Assembly (NCBI RefSeq): GCF_008017445.1
Contig: NZ_VRSW01000002.1
Span: forward strand, 62,001-126,000
Origin: Microbacterium mitrae
Lineage (GTDB): Bacteria > Actinomycetota > Actinomycetes > Actinomycetales > Microbacteriaceae
Direction of reading: 5' to 3'
DNA: 64,000 bases
Shown here: positions 25,235 to 34,224 of the stretch, one piece after another
Layout: each line of letters opens with the position of its first letter
How positions within the stretch are numbered: position 1 is the first letter of the stretch
The notes under the pieces: generated by a model
Database searches by the model: none
What the model was told of the DNA's origin: nothing
The model's input: only the letters and a program-made list of their open reading frames with translations
Position numbers and translations under genes: made by a program

Positions 25235-25438
25235 GTGCTCGTTGGCCTTACTGCGATGGATTGGTCACGAGGCAATGCTGCTCCCACAGCAGCGGTCCCC
25301 GTGTTCGATATTAGGGAGATGCCGTGCCGGTGGCTACTCGCGCGGTACAGGTTGCGATGGCGGTGTCATACAGTGGTGGCAACCGAATCAGTGATTCGCG
25401 CAACGAAAATCAGTGATTCGCGCAACGAAAGGTCGCTG
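25235..25438. other. Intergenic region between channel and methyltransferase genes
   Basis: About 200 bases. They hold a small hairpin (TGCTGCT..AGCAGC, around 25277-25293) and, just before the methyltransferase start, a 22-base tandem duplication (annotated separately). No convincing gene was found. Confidence 0.5.
25388..25430. repeat. 22-base tandem duplication directly upstream of the methyltransferase start
   Basis: Two adjacent copies (25388-25409 and 25410-25430) of a unit beginning TCAGTGATTCGCG and ending CAACGAAA. The second copy ends eight bases before the ATG at 25439, so the duplication lies where the promoter or leader should be and doubles any operator it contains. Confidence 0.85.
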
Positions 25439-26239
25439 ATGCAGCACGCCTACGCCCACGGACACCACGCCAGTGTGGTCAACTCTCACGCCGATCGCAC
25501 GGCGGCGAACTCCGCAGCGCACCTGGTTCCGCTCATCCAGGAGGGCATGAGCATTTTGGACGTCGGATGCGGCCCCGGAACCATTACGGCTGATTTGGCG
25601 CAGCTGACGGGCAGCGGGCGGGTCGTTGGCGTCGACTACTCGGAGGCCGTGATTGTGCAGGCGCGCGAGCGCGCCGCGGCGCGGGGACTCACGAACGTGT
25701 CGTTTGAAACCGGCGACGCGTATGCGCTCGCGGCGGCGGGCGACTCGTTCGATATTGTGACCGCGCACCAGGTTTTGCATCACCTGCAGCGGCCGGTTGA
25801 TGCGCTGCGGGAGTTTCGTCGGGTGGTTAGACCCCGCGGCATCGTGGCGCTGCGCGAAGTCGACTACGGCGCCGTGTTTTGGTATCCGCTGCTACCCGCG
25901 CTCGATAACTGGCTGCGCATCATGCTGGCAACGGGCGACGCGCTGGGCGCGCAATTTAGTGCGGGGCGACGCGTTGGCACTTGGGCGCGCGAGGCCGGCT
26001 TCAGCGACGTGACGGTGACGGGCTCTCAGTGGACGTACGCGAACGAAGAACGCGTACGGTGGTGGGGTGAAGGGTGGGCTGAGCGCGCTCTCGCCTCATC
26101 TTTTGCCACACAGGCTCTTGAGCTCGGGCTCGCCACACAATCTGATCTGATGGAGATTTCTGAAGCGTGGCTCGAGTGGTCGCGCACGCCGGGCGCGTTC
26201 ATGCAATTGCCGCACGGCGAAGTGATTGCGAGGGGATGA
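25439..26239 (+). CDS. Class I SAM-dependent methyltransferase (UbiE/Methyltransf_11 type)
   Basis: About 266 residues. SAM-binding motif I 'ILDVGCGPGTITADLA', the acidic residue in 'VVGVDYSEAV', 'FETGDAYALA' (motif II region) and 'VTAHQVLHHLQRPVDALREFRRVVRPRGIVALREVDY' define the fold. The C-terminal third ('NWLRIMLATGDALGAQFSAGRRVGTWAREAGF') is typical of actinobacterial small-molecule methyltransferases. The start at 25439 fits the His-rich 'MQHAYAHGHHASVVNSH' N-terminus seen in relatives. The substrate is unknown. The deacylase gene follows with no gap. Confidence 0.87.
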   Translation: MQHAYAHGHHASVVNSHADRTAANSAAHLVPLIQEGMSILDVGCGPGTITADLAQLTGSGRVVGVDYSEAVIVQARERAAARGLTNVSFETGDAYALAAAGDSFDIVTAHQVLHHLQRPVDALREFRRVVRPRGIVALREVDYGAVFWYPLLPALDNWLRIMLATGDALGAQFSAGRRVGTWAREAGFSDVTVTGSQWTYANEERVRWWGEGWAERALASSFATQALELGLATQSDLMEISEAWLEWSRTPGAFMQLPHGEVIARG

Positions 26240-26240
26240 C

Positions 26241-26714
26241 ATGACCGACCTCTCCGCGCGCAGCCAGCGCGTTGCCGACCAGCTTCGCGCCGCCGGCGTC
26301 ACCTCAAATATCGTCACCCTGCCCGACTCTGCTGCCACCGCGGCGCTCGCCGCCGCAGCACTCGGTACCGAGGTGGGAGCCATCGCCAACAGCCTCGTTT
26401 TCGTGGCCGACGACCAGCCGCTGCTGGTGATGACCAGCGGCGCACACCGGGTCGACACCGCTCTGCTGGCCGAACGCCTCGGCAAGCAACGCATCGTGCG
26501 GGCGCGGCCAGAACAGGTGGTAGCCGCGACCGGTCAGGTCATTGGTGGGGTTGCTCCCGTGGGTCATCCATCGCACATCGAGACCGTCATTGACGAGACG
26601 CTCGCGCAGTTCGACGAACTGTGGGCGGCGGACGGCACCGCGCACACCGTCTTTCCGCTCACTTTCGACGAACTCGTCGCCGTGACCGGTGGTTCCGTTC
26701 TCGCCGTGAGCTAG
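26241..26714 (+). CDS. YbaK/ProX-type aminoacyl-tRNA deacylase
   Basis: 157 residues. The YbaK/INS fold is shown by 'GTEVGAIANSLVFVADDQPLLVMTSGAHRVDTALLAERLG' with the conserved Lys region 'GKQRIVRARPEQV', then 'TGQVIGGVAPVGHP' and the terminal 'HTVFPLTFDELVAVTGGSVLAVS'. Such proteins hydrolyse mis-charged Cys- or Ala-tRNA(Pro). The start follows the methyltransferase gene by one base. Its last ~26 codons and the following 3' flank are repeated twice more downstream without the rest of the gene. Confidence 0.88.
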   Translation: MTDLSARSQRVADQLRAAGVTSNIVTLPDSAATAALAAAALGTEVGAIANSLVFVADDQPLLVMTSGAHRVDTALLAERLGKQRIVRARPEQVVAATGQVIGGVAPVGHPSHIETVIDETLAQFDELWAADGTAHTVFPLTFDELVAVTGGSVLAVS

Positions 26715-26756
26715 TCGGTGGTGCGGTTCGGCGCTTCCGGCCGCCACGTGAGGGAA

Positions 26757-26816
26757 GGAGATTACGCCGAGGAACGGATAATTGGGCGATATCGTCCTGC
26801 TGTCGGCGTGATCTCC
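26757..26816. repeat. Hairpin of tandem unit 1
   Basis: GGAGATTACGCCG pairs with CGGCGTGATCTCC (one wobble) around an inner region. It follows the deacylase stop by about 45 bases and could act as a transcription stop or mRNA-protecting structure. Confidence 0.7.
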
Positions 26817-27027
26817 TGCTGCCGCGTTTGGTTCGCACGCCGGGTAGGGGCGAGCTGGGCGTTTGGAACCAGGGGTGCGGAACCGGGGGTGTGGAACCGT
26901 GCACACCGCTTTCCGCTCACGTTCGACGAACTCGTCACCGTCGCCGGTGGTTCCGTTCTCGCCGTGAAACAGTCGGTGACGCGGTTCGGTGACGCGCTTC
27001 GACGCTTCTGGCCAACACGCGAGGGAA

Positions 27028-27087
27028 GGAGATTACGCCGAGGGACGGAGAATTGGGCGATACCGTCCTGCTGCCGGCGTAATCTCC
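27028..27087. repeat. Hairpin of tandem unit 2 (perfect outer stem)
   Basis: GGAGATTACGCCG pairs perfectly with CGGCGTAATCTCC, and an inner GGACGG/CCGTCC stem is also perfect. Compared with unit 1, one arm has changed from GTGATC to GTAATC, which restores a Watson-Crick pair. Confidence 0.72.
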
Positions 27088-27286
27088 TGCTGCCGCGTTG
27101 GGTTCGCACGCCGGGGAGGGGCGAGCTGCGGGTATGGAACTGGGGGTGCGGAACCTGGTGCGTGAAACCGCATGCACCGCTGTTCCGCTCACTTTCGACG
27201 AACTCGTCGCCGTGACCGGTGGTTCCGTTCTCGCCGTGAACTAGTCGGTGACGCGGTTCGGGGCTTCTGGCCGCCACGTGAGGGAA

Positions 27287-27346
27287 GGAGATTACGCCGG
27301 GGGACGGAATCCTGGGCGATATCGCCCTGCTGTCGGCGTGATCTCC
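27287..27346. repeat. Hairpin of tandem unit 3
   Basis: GGAGATTACGCCG / CGGCGTGATCTCC with an inner GGGACGG..CGCCC region; the outer stem is as in unit 1. Confidence 0.7.
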
Positions 27347-27436
27347 TGCTGCCGCGTTTGGTTCGCACGCCGGGTAGGGGCGAGCTGGGGGTATGGAACC
27401 AGGGTGCGGAACCTCGTGTGCGGAACCAGGGTGTTG

Positions 27437-28198
27437 CTAGCGCAGGCGGGTGGCAAGCGTGGCTGCCGCCTCGGTAACCGCGACGGTGATGCGGGCGGTG
27501 TCGATGGTTCCGAAGTCGCTCCAGGTGGTTGCGACCGCGGCGACCGGCCAACCGGTGTGATCGCGAACGGCGACGGCGACGGAGCGCATGCCTGCCGTGA
27601 CCTCCCCGTCTTCTGAGGCGACGCCTGCCGCGCGTGTTTCGCGCAGCAACACGCGCAGCTGCGACAGTGAGCGCGGCCCACGCCCGGTGCGATCCGCAAA
27701 GGCGGAAGCATCGGGGTAGAGGGCCCGCACCTGTTCGGCGGGGAGCGCGGCGAGCATCGCACGACCCGTTGCGGTGAGGTGCGCGGGCAGGCGCACTCCA
27801 ACGTCGGTGACCAGAGCGGGGCGGCGGGCAGCACGCTCTTCGACGATGTAGACCACATCGCGCCCGCTCATCACCGCGACGTGGGTCGATTCGCCAATGC
27901 GGTCGGTGAGCGAGGCGAGCAGCGGGCGGCCCAGGCGTGCGATTGGTTCTTGACGCGCGTAGCCGCCAGCGAGTTCAAACGCCGCGGTGCCGAGGCCCCA
28001 GGTGCGCGATTCGGGAACGTGAACGACAAAACCGTTGACCTGCAGGGTGTCTAGCAGTTGATAGACCGTGGAGCGCGGAATGTTGAGCGCCGCGGCAATC
28101 ACGCTGGCGGCGAGCGGCCCGCGGGCGCGCGACATCATGGTGAGGATCCGCAACGTCTGATCGGCGGCGGGAACAATGCGCGCTGGTTTGTCTGACAT
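27437..28198 (-). CDS. IclR-family transcriptional regulator, probable hut regulator
   Basis: About 253 residues. An N-terminal winged helix ('LRILTMMSRARGPLAASVIAAALNIPRSTVYQLLDTL') precedes the C-terminal IclR effector domain ('STHVAVMSGRDVVYIVEERA', 'LPAHLTATGRAMLAAL'). It is divergent from hutH with 60 bases between them, which makes it the likely regulator of histidine degradation (inference from context). The ATG at 28198 is preferred; a GTG at 28207 is in frame. A palindrome overlaps the start (28189-28206) and may serve autoregulation. Confidence 0.88.
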   Translation of the reverse strand: MSDKPARIVPAADQTLRILTMMSRARGPLAASVIAAALNIPRSTVYQLLDTLQVNGFVVHVPESRTWGLGTAAFELAGGYARQEPIARLGRPLLASLTDRIGESTHVAVMSGRDVVYIVEERAARRPALVTDVGVRLPAHLTATGRAMLAALPAEQVRALYPDASAFADRTGRGPRSLSQLRVLLRETRAAGVASEDGEVTAGMRSVAVAVRDHTGWPVAAVATTWSDFGTIDTARITVAVTEAAATLATRLR

Positions 28199-28206
28199 AT
28201 CAGACA
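28189..28206. promoter_or_regulatory. Palindrome over the regulator start, possible operator
   Basis: TGTCTGACATATCAGACA: perfect TGTCTGA/TCAGACA arms around CATA, spanning the IclR-gene start and lying within the divergent hutH promoter region. Regulators of this family bind palindromes of similar length. Part of the repeat is coding (Ser-Asp-Met-Ser-Asp), so coincidence is possible. Confidence 0.45.
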
Positions 28207-28259
28207 CATTGTGCCATGAAGCCCTGTCGCCGACCGCGCCGCGGGTGTGAAATCAGAGT

Positions 28260-29795
28260 ATGAGCGCACAGCAGACTGTTACTGTCGGCCGTCGCGGGTT
28301 GACCCCCGCCGAGGTCGTCGCCGTGGCCCGCCACGGTGCCCCCGTCACCATTGACACGGAAGCCCTCGCCGGGGTTGCCCAATCGCGCGCACGAATCGAG
28401 GCGCTCGCCGATGACTCCGTGCCGCACTACGGCGTCTCCACCGGGTTTGGTGCGCTCGCCACCACCTTCATTTCCCCCGACCGTCGCGCGCAGCTGCAGG
28501 CCAGCCTGATCCGTTCACACGCCGCCGGAACCGGGGCTGAGGTCGAGATCGAAGTGGTGCGCGCCCTGCACCTACTGCGGCTTCGCACCCTCGTTTCTGG
28601 TCGCACGGGCGTTCGCCCGATCGTCGTTGAGACGTACGCCGCAATGCTGAACGCCGGGATCACCCCGATCGTGCGCGAGTACGGCTCGCTGGGTTGCTCC
28701 GGCGACCTCGCCCCACTGTCGCACATTGCGCTCGCCGCCATGGGCGAAGGCGACGTGCGCGTTGCCGGCGTCAAGCTCACGGCCGCCGAAGCGCTCAACG
28801 CCGCGGGCATCGAGCCGCTCGTGCTGCGCGAAAAGGAGGGCCTGGCCCTCATCAACGGCACCGACGGCATGCTCGGCATGCTCGTGTTGGCGCTGCACGA
28901 TCTGGAGAACCTGCTCGAGGTTGCCGACCTGTCGGCCGCAATCTCGATCGAATCGCAGCTCGGCACCGATGCCGTCTTCGCCCAAGACCTGATGGATCTT
29001 CGCCCGCAGCTCGGCCAGAGCCAGTCGGCCGCCAACCTGCGCACCTACCTCAACCCGTCTCCCATGGTGCAAAGCCACAAGGGGCCAGAAGACACCCGCG
29101 TGCAGGACGCGTACTCGCTGCGCTGCTCGCCGCAGGTGCACGGCGCCGCCCGCGATACGGCCACCCACGCCGCCCTGATTGCCGGGCGTGAGCTGCAATC
29201 CGTCGTTGACAACCCCGTCGTCACGCTCGACGGTCGCGTCGAGTCCAACGGAAACTTTCACGGTGCCCCCGTTGCCTACGTGCTCGACTTCTTGGCTATC
29301 GCGATCGCGGATCTGGCCTCCATTTCGGAGCGCCGCACCGACCGCGCGCTCGACAAGGCTCGTAGCCATGGCCTGCCGCCCTTCCTCGCGGACGAGGTCG
29401 GCGTCGACTCGGGCCTCATGATCGCGCAGTACGCCGCGGCCGGCATCGTGTCCGAGCTCAAGCGCCTCGCGGTTCCCGCGTCTGTCGACTCCATTCCCTC
29501 CTCGGCCATGCAAGAAGACCACGTCTCGATGGGTTGGGCCGCCGCCCGCAAGCTCCGTCGCGGCATTGACGGCCTGGCACGTGTGCTTGCCATTGAGCTG
29601 CTTACCGGAACGCGCGCGCTTGATCTGCGCGCGCCGCTGCAGCCCGGACCCGCAACGGGCGCCGTGCGCGAGCTGATTCGCACCGAGGTTGCCGGGCCCG
29701 GCCCCGACCGATTCCTCTCGCCAGACATGGAGGCCATCACCGAGATGGTGATTTCTGGCCAGGTACTTGCCGCTGCCCGCGGCGCCATCAACTAA
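28260..29795 (+). CDS. hutH: Histidine ammonia-lyase
   Basis: First step of histidine degradation: L-histidine to trans-urocanate and ammonia. 511 residues, the normal length. '[11 protein letters not shown]' and '[29 protein letters not shown]'-type active-site segments are present ('[15 protein letters not shown]'). The tripeptide that forms the MIO cofactor reads Cys-Ser-Gly ('[12 protein letters not shown]') instead of the usual Ala-Ser-Gly; the Ser and Gly needed for cyclisation are kept. First gene of hutHUI. Confidence 0.95.
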   Translation: MSAQQTVTVGRRGLTPAEVVAVARHGAPVTIDTEALAGVAQSRARIEALADDSVPHYGVSTGFGALATTFISPDRRAQLQASLIRSHAAGTGAEVEIEVVRALHLLRLRTLVSGRTGVRPIVVETYAAMLNAGITPIVREYGSLGCSGDLAPLSHIALAAMGEGDVRVAGVKLTAAEALNAAGIEPLVLREKEGLALINGTDGMLGMLVLALHDLENLLEVADLSAAISIESQLGTDAVFAQDLMDLRPQLGQSQSAANLRTYLNPSPMVQSHKGPEDTRVQDAYSLRCSPQVHGAARDTATHAALIAGRELQSVVDNPVVTLDGRVESNGNFHGAPVAYVLDFLAIAIADLASISERRTDRALDKARSHGLPPFLADEVGVDSGLMIAQYAAAGIVSELKRLAVPASVDSIPSSAMQEDHVSMGWAAARKLRRGIDGLARVLAIELLTGTRALDLRAPLQPGPATGAVRELIRTEVAGPGPDRFLSPDMEAITEMVISGQVLAAARGAIN

Positions 29796-29843
29796 GCACT
29801 GCGCCACACAGCGCATAACTAAGCACTGCGCCACACAGCGCAC
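29790..29843. repeat. 27-base tandem duplication between hutH and hutU
   Basis: Two adjacent copies (29790-29816, 29817-29843), identical except the last base, of a unit starting AACTAAGCACTGCG and ending CACACAGCGCA. The first copy contains the hutH stop codon. It is followed by CGCAACGAAAAGGAG, the hutU ribosome site, so the duplication lengthens the intercistronic spacer. Confidence 0.9.
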
Positions 29844-29862
29844 GCAACGAAAAGGAGTGAGC

Positions 29863-31521
29863 ATGACGACGACGCCACGCACCATCCGCGCCACCCGCGG
29901 AGCCGAACGCACCGCCCAGAGCTGGGGGGCAGAAGCCGCCAAGCGCATGCTGATGAACAACCTCGACCCCGAGGTCGCAGAGCACCCCGAAGACCTCGTG
30001 GTGTACGGCGGCACGGGCCGCGCCGCGCGTTCGTGGGCTGCCTACGACGCCATCATCCGCACGCTCGATGAGATGGCGCCGGATGAAACGCTGCTCGTGC
30101 AGTCCGGAAAGCCGGTCGGTGTGTTTCGCACGCACGACTGGGCGCCGCGCGTGCTCATCGCCAACTCCAACCTGGTTGGCGACTGGGCAACCTGGCCCGA
30201 GTTTCGCAAGCTGGAAGACCTCGGTCTCACCATGTACGGCCAGATGACGGCAGGCTCGTGGATTTACATTGGCACGCAGGGCATCTTGCAGGGAACCTAT
30301 GAGACCTTCGCGGCCGTCGCACGCTCGCTCGGACGCGAGAGCCTCGCTGGAACGCTCACGCTCACCGGCGGCGCCGGCGGAATGGGTGGCGCGCAGCCGC
30401 TCGCGGTGACCTTCAATGGCGGCGCCGTGCTGATCGTCGACGTCGATGAGAGCCGCCTGGCGCGCCGCGTCGACCACGGCTACCTCGACGAGTACACCAC
30501 CGATCTCGACGCCGCCGTCGAGCGCGTCGTTGCGGCCAAGAACGCGGGCGAGGCGCTGTCTGTTGGCGTTGTCGGCAACGCGGCCGAGGTCTTCCCTGAG
30601 CTGCTTCGCCGCGGCACGCCGATCGACATCGTCACCGACCAGACCAGCGCCCACGACCCGCTGGCATACCTTCCTATTGGCGTCTCCGTCGCCGATTGGA
30701 AGGCCGAGGCCGCACGCGACCCCGAAGGCTTCACCGAGCGCTCGCGCGCCGCGATGGCTGCCCACGTGAAGGCAATGGTCGAATTTCAAGATGCCGGCGC
30801 CGCGGTGTTCGACTACGGCAACTCGATTCGTGCCGAAGCTCAATTGGGCGGCTACGACCGCGCTTTCGAGTTTCCCGGCTTCGTGCCCGCCTACATTCGC
30901 CCCCAATTTGAAGAGGGGCGTGGCCCGTTCCGCTGGGTGGCGCTCTCGGGAGACCCGGAAGACATTCGCAAGACCGACCGTGCCATTGCCGAACTCTTCC
31001 CCAACGACGCCGCGCTTCACCGCTGGCTGGAGCAGGCAGGCGAGAAGGTTCACTTCGAGGGACTGCCAGCCCGCATTTGCTGGCTGGGGTACAAGGAACG
31101 CCACCTCGCGGGCCTCAAGTTCAACGAAATGGTTGCTTCGGGCGAGCTCTCTGCGCCCATCGTGATCGGGCGCGACCACCTCGACTCTGGTTCCGTCGCC
31201 AGCCCCTACCGCGAGACCGAATCGATGAAGGACGGCTCCGACGCCATCGCAGACTGGCCGTTGCTGAACGCCCTGCTCAACACGGCATCTGGCGCCTCGT
31301 GGGTATCCATCCACCATGGCGGCGGTGTCGGCATTGGCCGCTCCATCCACGCCGGTCAGGTCACCGTTGCCGACGGTTCGGCGCTCGCCGCCGAGAAGAT
31401 CGAGCGCGTGCTCACCAACGACCCGGGCACCGGCGTGATGCGTCACGTCGACGCGGGCTATGACCACGCCGCCGACATCGCTCGCGAGCGTGGCCTGACC
31501 ATTCCGATGATGGACGCGTAA
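29863..31521 (+). CDS. hutU: Urocanate hydratase (urocanase)
   Basis: Second step: urocanate plus water to imidazolone propionate, with NAD+ as a tightly bound electrophile. 552 residues. '[17 protein letters not shown]' at the N-terminus, NAD-binding '[21 protein letters not shown]', and '[15 protein letters not shown]' plus '[22 protein letters not shown]' are family signatures. The start ATG at 29863 follows AAAGGAGTGAGC. It overlaps hutI by one base (TAATG). Confidence 0.96.
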   Translation: MTTTPRTIRATRGAERTAQSWGAEAAKRMLMNNLDPEVAEHPEDLVVYGGTGRAARSWAAYDAIIRTLDEMAPDETLLVQSGKPVGVFRTHDWAPRVLIANSNLVGDWATWPEFRKLEDLGLTMYGQMTAGSWIYIGTQGILQGTYETFAAVARSLGRESLAGTLTLTGGAGGMGGAQPLAVTFNGGAVLIVDVDESRLARRVDHGYLDEYTTDLDAAVERVVAAKNAGEALSVGVVGNAAEVFPELLRRGTPIDIVTDQTSAHDPLAYLPIGVSVADWKAEAARDPEGFTERSRAAMAAHVKAMVEFQDAGAAVFDYGNSIRAEAQLGGYDRAFEFPGFVPAYIRPQFEEGRGPFRWVALSGDPEDIRKTDRAIAELFPNDAALHRWLEQAGEKVHFEGLPARICWLGYKERHLAGLKFNEMVASGELSAPIVIGRDHLDSGSVASPYRETESMKDGSDAIADWPLLNALLNTASGASWVSIHHGGGVGIGRSIHAGQVTVADGSALAAEKIERVLTNDPGTGVMRHVDAGYDHAADIARERGLTIPMMDA

Positions 31522-32666
31522 TGGCAACCCTGGTTACCGGTATCGGCGAGCTCACCACCAACGTTGAGATCGACGGCGACAAGTGCGGCACGCTGCACGG
31601 CGCCGCCGTGCGCATCGAAGACGGCAAGATCGCATGGGTCGGCGAGGCGCGGTACGCGGAACCAGCAGAGACCGTTGTTGATGTTGAAGGTGCCGCGGTC
31701 ATCCCGGGGTTCGTCGACAGCCACACGCACCTGGTGTTCGGCGGCGACCGTTCCGAGGAGTTCGCCGCGCGCATGACGGGAACCCCGTATGCCGCTGGCG
31801 GAATCCGCACCACCGTCGCCGCCACGCGTGCCGCCTCGGATGCGGCGCTGCGTACCCGGCTTCATGGTTTTGTTGCCGAGTGCTTAAGTCAGGGAACCAC
31901 AACGCTGGAAATTAAGACCGGTTACGGTCTCGATGTGGCCTCGGAGACGAAGCTTGCGCGCCTGGCGCGGGAGATCACCAACGAGGTGACCTTCTTGGGG
32001 GCGCACGTGGTTCCGGCAGAATACGCCGACAACCGCGAGGGGTATGTCGAGCTGGTGTGCGGCGAGATGCTGCAGGCCGTGCGGCCATATGCGAAGTGGA
32101 TCGACGTGTTCTGCGAGCGCGGCGCCTTTGACGTTGATGAGTCCCGCGCCGTTCTTGAGGCTGGCGTTGCTGCCGGGTTGCAACCGCGCGTGCACGGAAA
32201 CCAGCTGGGCGAGGGCGGCGGTGTGGCGCTTGCCGTGGAAATGAACGCGGCGAGCGTGGATCACTGCACCTACCTCACCGATAACGACGTTGAGCTGCTG
32301 GCATCGTCTGACACCGTTGCGACCCTGCTGCCCGGCGTCGAGTTCTCCACCAAGCATCCGTACCCGAGCGCGCGCCGGTTGATCGACGCCGGGGTCACGG
32401 TGGCGCTCGCGAGCGATTGCAATCCGGGCACCAGCTTCACCACCTCGATGCCGCTCATGATCGCCTTCGCCGTGCGCGAGATGGGAATGTCACCGGCCGA
32501 AGCCGTGTGGGCAGCAACTGCAGGCGGAGCCGCGGCCCTGCGCCGCACCGACGTCGGAACGCTTGCCGTTGGTTCCGCCGCTCACCTTGCCGTTTTGCGC
32601 GCGCCATCACGCATTCACCTGGCATACCGGCCAGGTGTTCCGATGATCGAGCGGGTATTTAGCTAA
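31521..32666 (+). CDS. hutI: Imidazolonepropionase
   Basis: Third step: imidazolone propionate to N-formimino-L-glutamate. 381 residues, an amidohydrolase-fold metalloenzyme. Metal ligands are visible in '[16 protein letters not shown]' (H-x-H), '[17 protein letters not shown]', 'SVDHCTYL' and '[18 protein letters not shown]'. Last gene of hutHUI; it faces the sixA-hutG pair. Confidence 0.95.
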   Translation: MATLVTGIGELTTNVEIDGDKCGTLHGAAVRIEDGKIAWVGEARYAEPAETVVDVEGAAVIPGFVDSHTHLVFGGDRSEEFAARMTGTPYAAGGIRTTVAATRAASDAALRTRLHGFVAECLSQGTTTLEIKTGYGLDVASETKLARLAREITNEVTFLGAHVVPAEYADNREGYVELVCGEMLQAVRPYAKWIDVFCERGAFDVDESRAVLEAGVAAGLQPRVHGNQLGEGGGVALAVEMNAASVDHCTYLTDNDVELLASSDTVATLLPGVEFSTKHPYPSARRLIDAGVTVALASDCNPGTSFTTSMPLMIAFAVREMGMSPAEAVWAATAGGAAALRRTDVGTLAVGSAAHLAVLRAPSRIHLAYRPGVPMIERVFS

Positions 32667-32678
32667 CCCGCGTCGGCG

Positions 32679-32708
32679 TTCCGCGCGATCAGGCGGTGTC
32701 GCGCGGAA
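32679..32708. terminator. Bidirectional hairpin between hutI and the phosphatase gene
   Basis: TTCCGCGCGA / TCGCGCGGAA, a perfect ten-base stem whose loop holds the stop codon of the convergent phosphatase gene (32689-32691). It has no T-run. Confidence 0.5.
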
Positions 32709-33165
32709 TGTCGTACTGCACCCGTGCTGGTGGGGTGCGAAGCGCTTCGCGCCACGAGTTCGCCGGCCAGGTGAACCAGGCGACGGCGCACGTTGGCATA
32801 TGCGGAATTTGCGGACTGAAATGGCGCGCCAAGATGCTGAGTGTCGGGTCGTGCGCGACCACGGCAACATTGTCTTCTTCGCGGGCGGCAACCAGATCGG
32901 CGACGCGTCGCGGGTCGGCGTTGTAAAGCTGATCGAAAAACTCGATCTCACAGTCGAGGGCATCGGCAAAATACTGTGCCGTGCTGGCCGCGCGCACCGC
33001 TGTCGATGAGAGGATCACATCGATTTGCTGTTTGCGGCCCGCGACGAGCTGCGCCATGACCGGGGCGTCGCGGAGTCCACGCCGATCGAGAGGACGGTCA
33101 AAATCGCTCAGATCAGGGTCGTCCCAAGAACTCTTGGCATGGCGAATCAGCGTGAGCTGCATCAC
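32689..33165 (-). CDS. SixA-type phosphohistidine phosphatase
   Basis: 158-residue histidine-phosphatase-superfamily protein. The catalytic 'LIRHAKSSWDDPDLSDFDRPLDRRG' (RHG-type) is at the N-terminus, followed by 'ILSSTAVRAASTAQYFA' and the second His in 'VAVVAHDPTLS'. SixA removes phosphate from histidine on proteins such as HPt domains; actinobacterial relatives are often of unknown substrate. It overlaps hutG by four bases, so it is co-translated with a histidine-catabolism gene, though no mechanistic link is known. Confidence 0.88.
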   Translation of the reverse strand: MMQLTLIRHAKSSWDDPDLSDFDRPLDRRGLRDAPVMAQLVAGRKQQIDVILSSTAVRAASTAQYFADALDCEIEFFDQLYNADPRRVADLVAAREEDNVAVVAHDPTLSILARHFSPQIPHMPTCAVAWFTWPANSWREALRTPPARVQYDIPRDTA

Positions 33166-34049
33166 ACGCGCTCCGAGACTCCGGCGATCAACTCGAGCAA
33201 GCAGAGCGCGGCGAGGCGCACCGTGCGACCGTCTTCGGCATCGGCGGTGGCATCGACCTCGGTGATGTCAGCTGAGGCGATGGTGGTTGAGCGGGCGATG
33301 CCGCGAACCAGAGCGCGCAGCTCCCATGCGGCAAGGCCTCCGGGAACGCTCGCCGGGCACCCGGGTGCGACCGAACGATCGACCACATCAACGTCGATAT
33401 CGAAGTGCACGGGCCCGGCGCCAGCGATATCGAGCGCCTGCGCGACCACATCGTCGATGCCGCGCCCGCGAACCTCATCAATGCCGATCACGGTAATGCC
33501 GTAGTCGCGCACTCGTTCGGCATAGGCAACCGAGTTTGCGAAGTCGGCGATTCCGATCTGCACGATCTTTTTCGGGTCGAGCCCAGACTCCACGAGCCGG
33601 CGCACGGGGGAGCCATTGGAAACGCCATCGCGCACATCGTAGTGAGCGTCGAGCGTGATGAGGCCGCTGGCGTGTGCGCCGCGTGCCGCAGCATACGTCA
33701 CACTGTTGTCGCCGCCGAGCGCCACAACAAGTCGAGATGCTCGCGCAAGCTCGCTGACGTGCGCCATCGTGCGCTCTTCGCCCTCGGGGCTATCGGGGTC
33801 GGCAACATCACCGGCATCTCGCACGTTGAGTTCAGCCAGATCGACGATGCGATTGCCGGTTACGAGCGCGGGGGAGAAGCGCTGGATGGCTTCTCGAATC
33901 GCCGCGGGCGTCGCATGCGCTCCGGTCGGTGAGAGCGAGGTTAGGTGTGCCGGAACGCCGAGCACGGCAACATCGGCCGCGCCATCAAGAGCGGGCCAGC
34001 CGCCCGCACGCGGCCACAGAGGATCAAACGAGAGTGCCACGTCGTTCAC
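33162..34049 (-). CDS. hutG: Formimidoylglutamase (arginase family)
   Basis: Final step: N-formimino-L-glutamate to glutamate and formamide. About 295 residues from the GTG at 34049; an upstream start at 34106 would add 19 non-conserved residues. Mn-binding motifs: 'ALGGDNSVT', 'LDAHYDVRDG' and 'FDIDVDVVDRSVAPG'. The first motif has Asn where arginases have the Mn-ligand His (GGDH); the DAHxD and DxDxxD ligands are intact. Identification as hutG rests on the hut context together with the fold. Confidence 0.85.
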   Translation of the reverse strand: MNDVALSFDPLWPRAGGWPALDGAADVAVLGVPAHLTSLSPTGAHATPAAIREAIQRFSPALVTGNRIVDLAELNVRDAGDVADPDSPEGEERTMAHVSELARASRLVVALGGDNSVTYAAARGAHASGLITLDAHYDVRDGVSNGSPVRRLVESGLDPKKIVQIGIADFANSVAYAERVRDYGITVIGIDEVRGRGIDDVVAQALDIAGAGPVHFDIDVDVVDRSVAPGCPASVPGGLAAWELRALVRGIARSTTIASADITEVDATADAEDGRTVRLAALCLLELIAGVSERV

Positions 34050-34224
34050 ACTATCGCCGCTGGGCACCGCCGTCGAGAATCCACGGTGCTTTCTCAATGA
34101 GCGCAACGTTTCGACGCCTCAACACCGCGCACATTGCGAAAATGGTGCCTACCCGTTTGATCGATGATGCCCTTTCCGCGCTGCAATCGCCGTGGCCGCC
34201 GCTGGGCAACATACGATGGGAGCC

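Larger units (their letters stand above)
26637..27415. repeat. Three tandem copies of a ~265-base unit built from the ybaK-type 3' end
   Basis: Unit 1 begins at about 26637 (inside the deacylase gene), unit 2 at 26896 and unit 3 at 27166, the last slightly shortened near 27415. Each contains, in order: the DNA of the deacylase C-terminus (TTTCGACGAACTCGTC, GGTGGTTCCGTTCTCGCCGTGA), a TAGTCGGTG/CAGTCGGTG stretch, a 60-base hairpin, TTCGCACGCCGGG, and GGAACC-GGGTGC words. Units 2 and 3 have no start codon or upstream gene part and have drifted. This accounts for the 700 bases between the deacylase and the IclR gene, where no gene was found. Confidence 0.85.

Noticed and set aside
26637-27415. 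CRISPR array
   Set aside because: Repeats are about 265 bases, have no spacer-repeat alternation, and there are no cas genes.
29788-31527. Long antisense open frames opposite hutU and other genes
   Set aside because: They arise from high-GC codon bias on the opposite strand and show no recognisable domains or ribosome sites.
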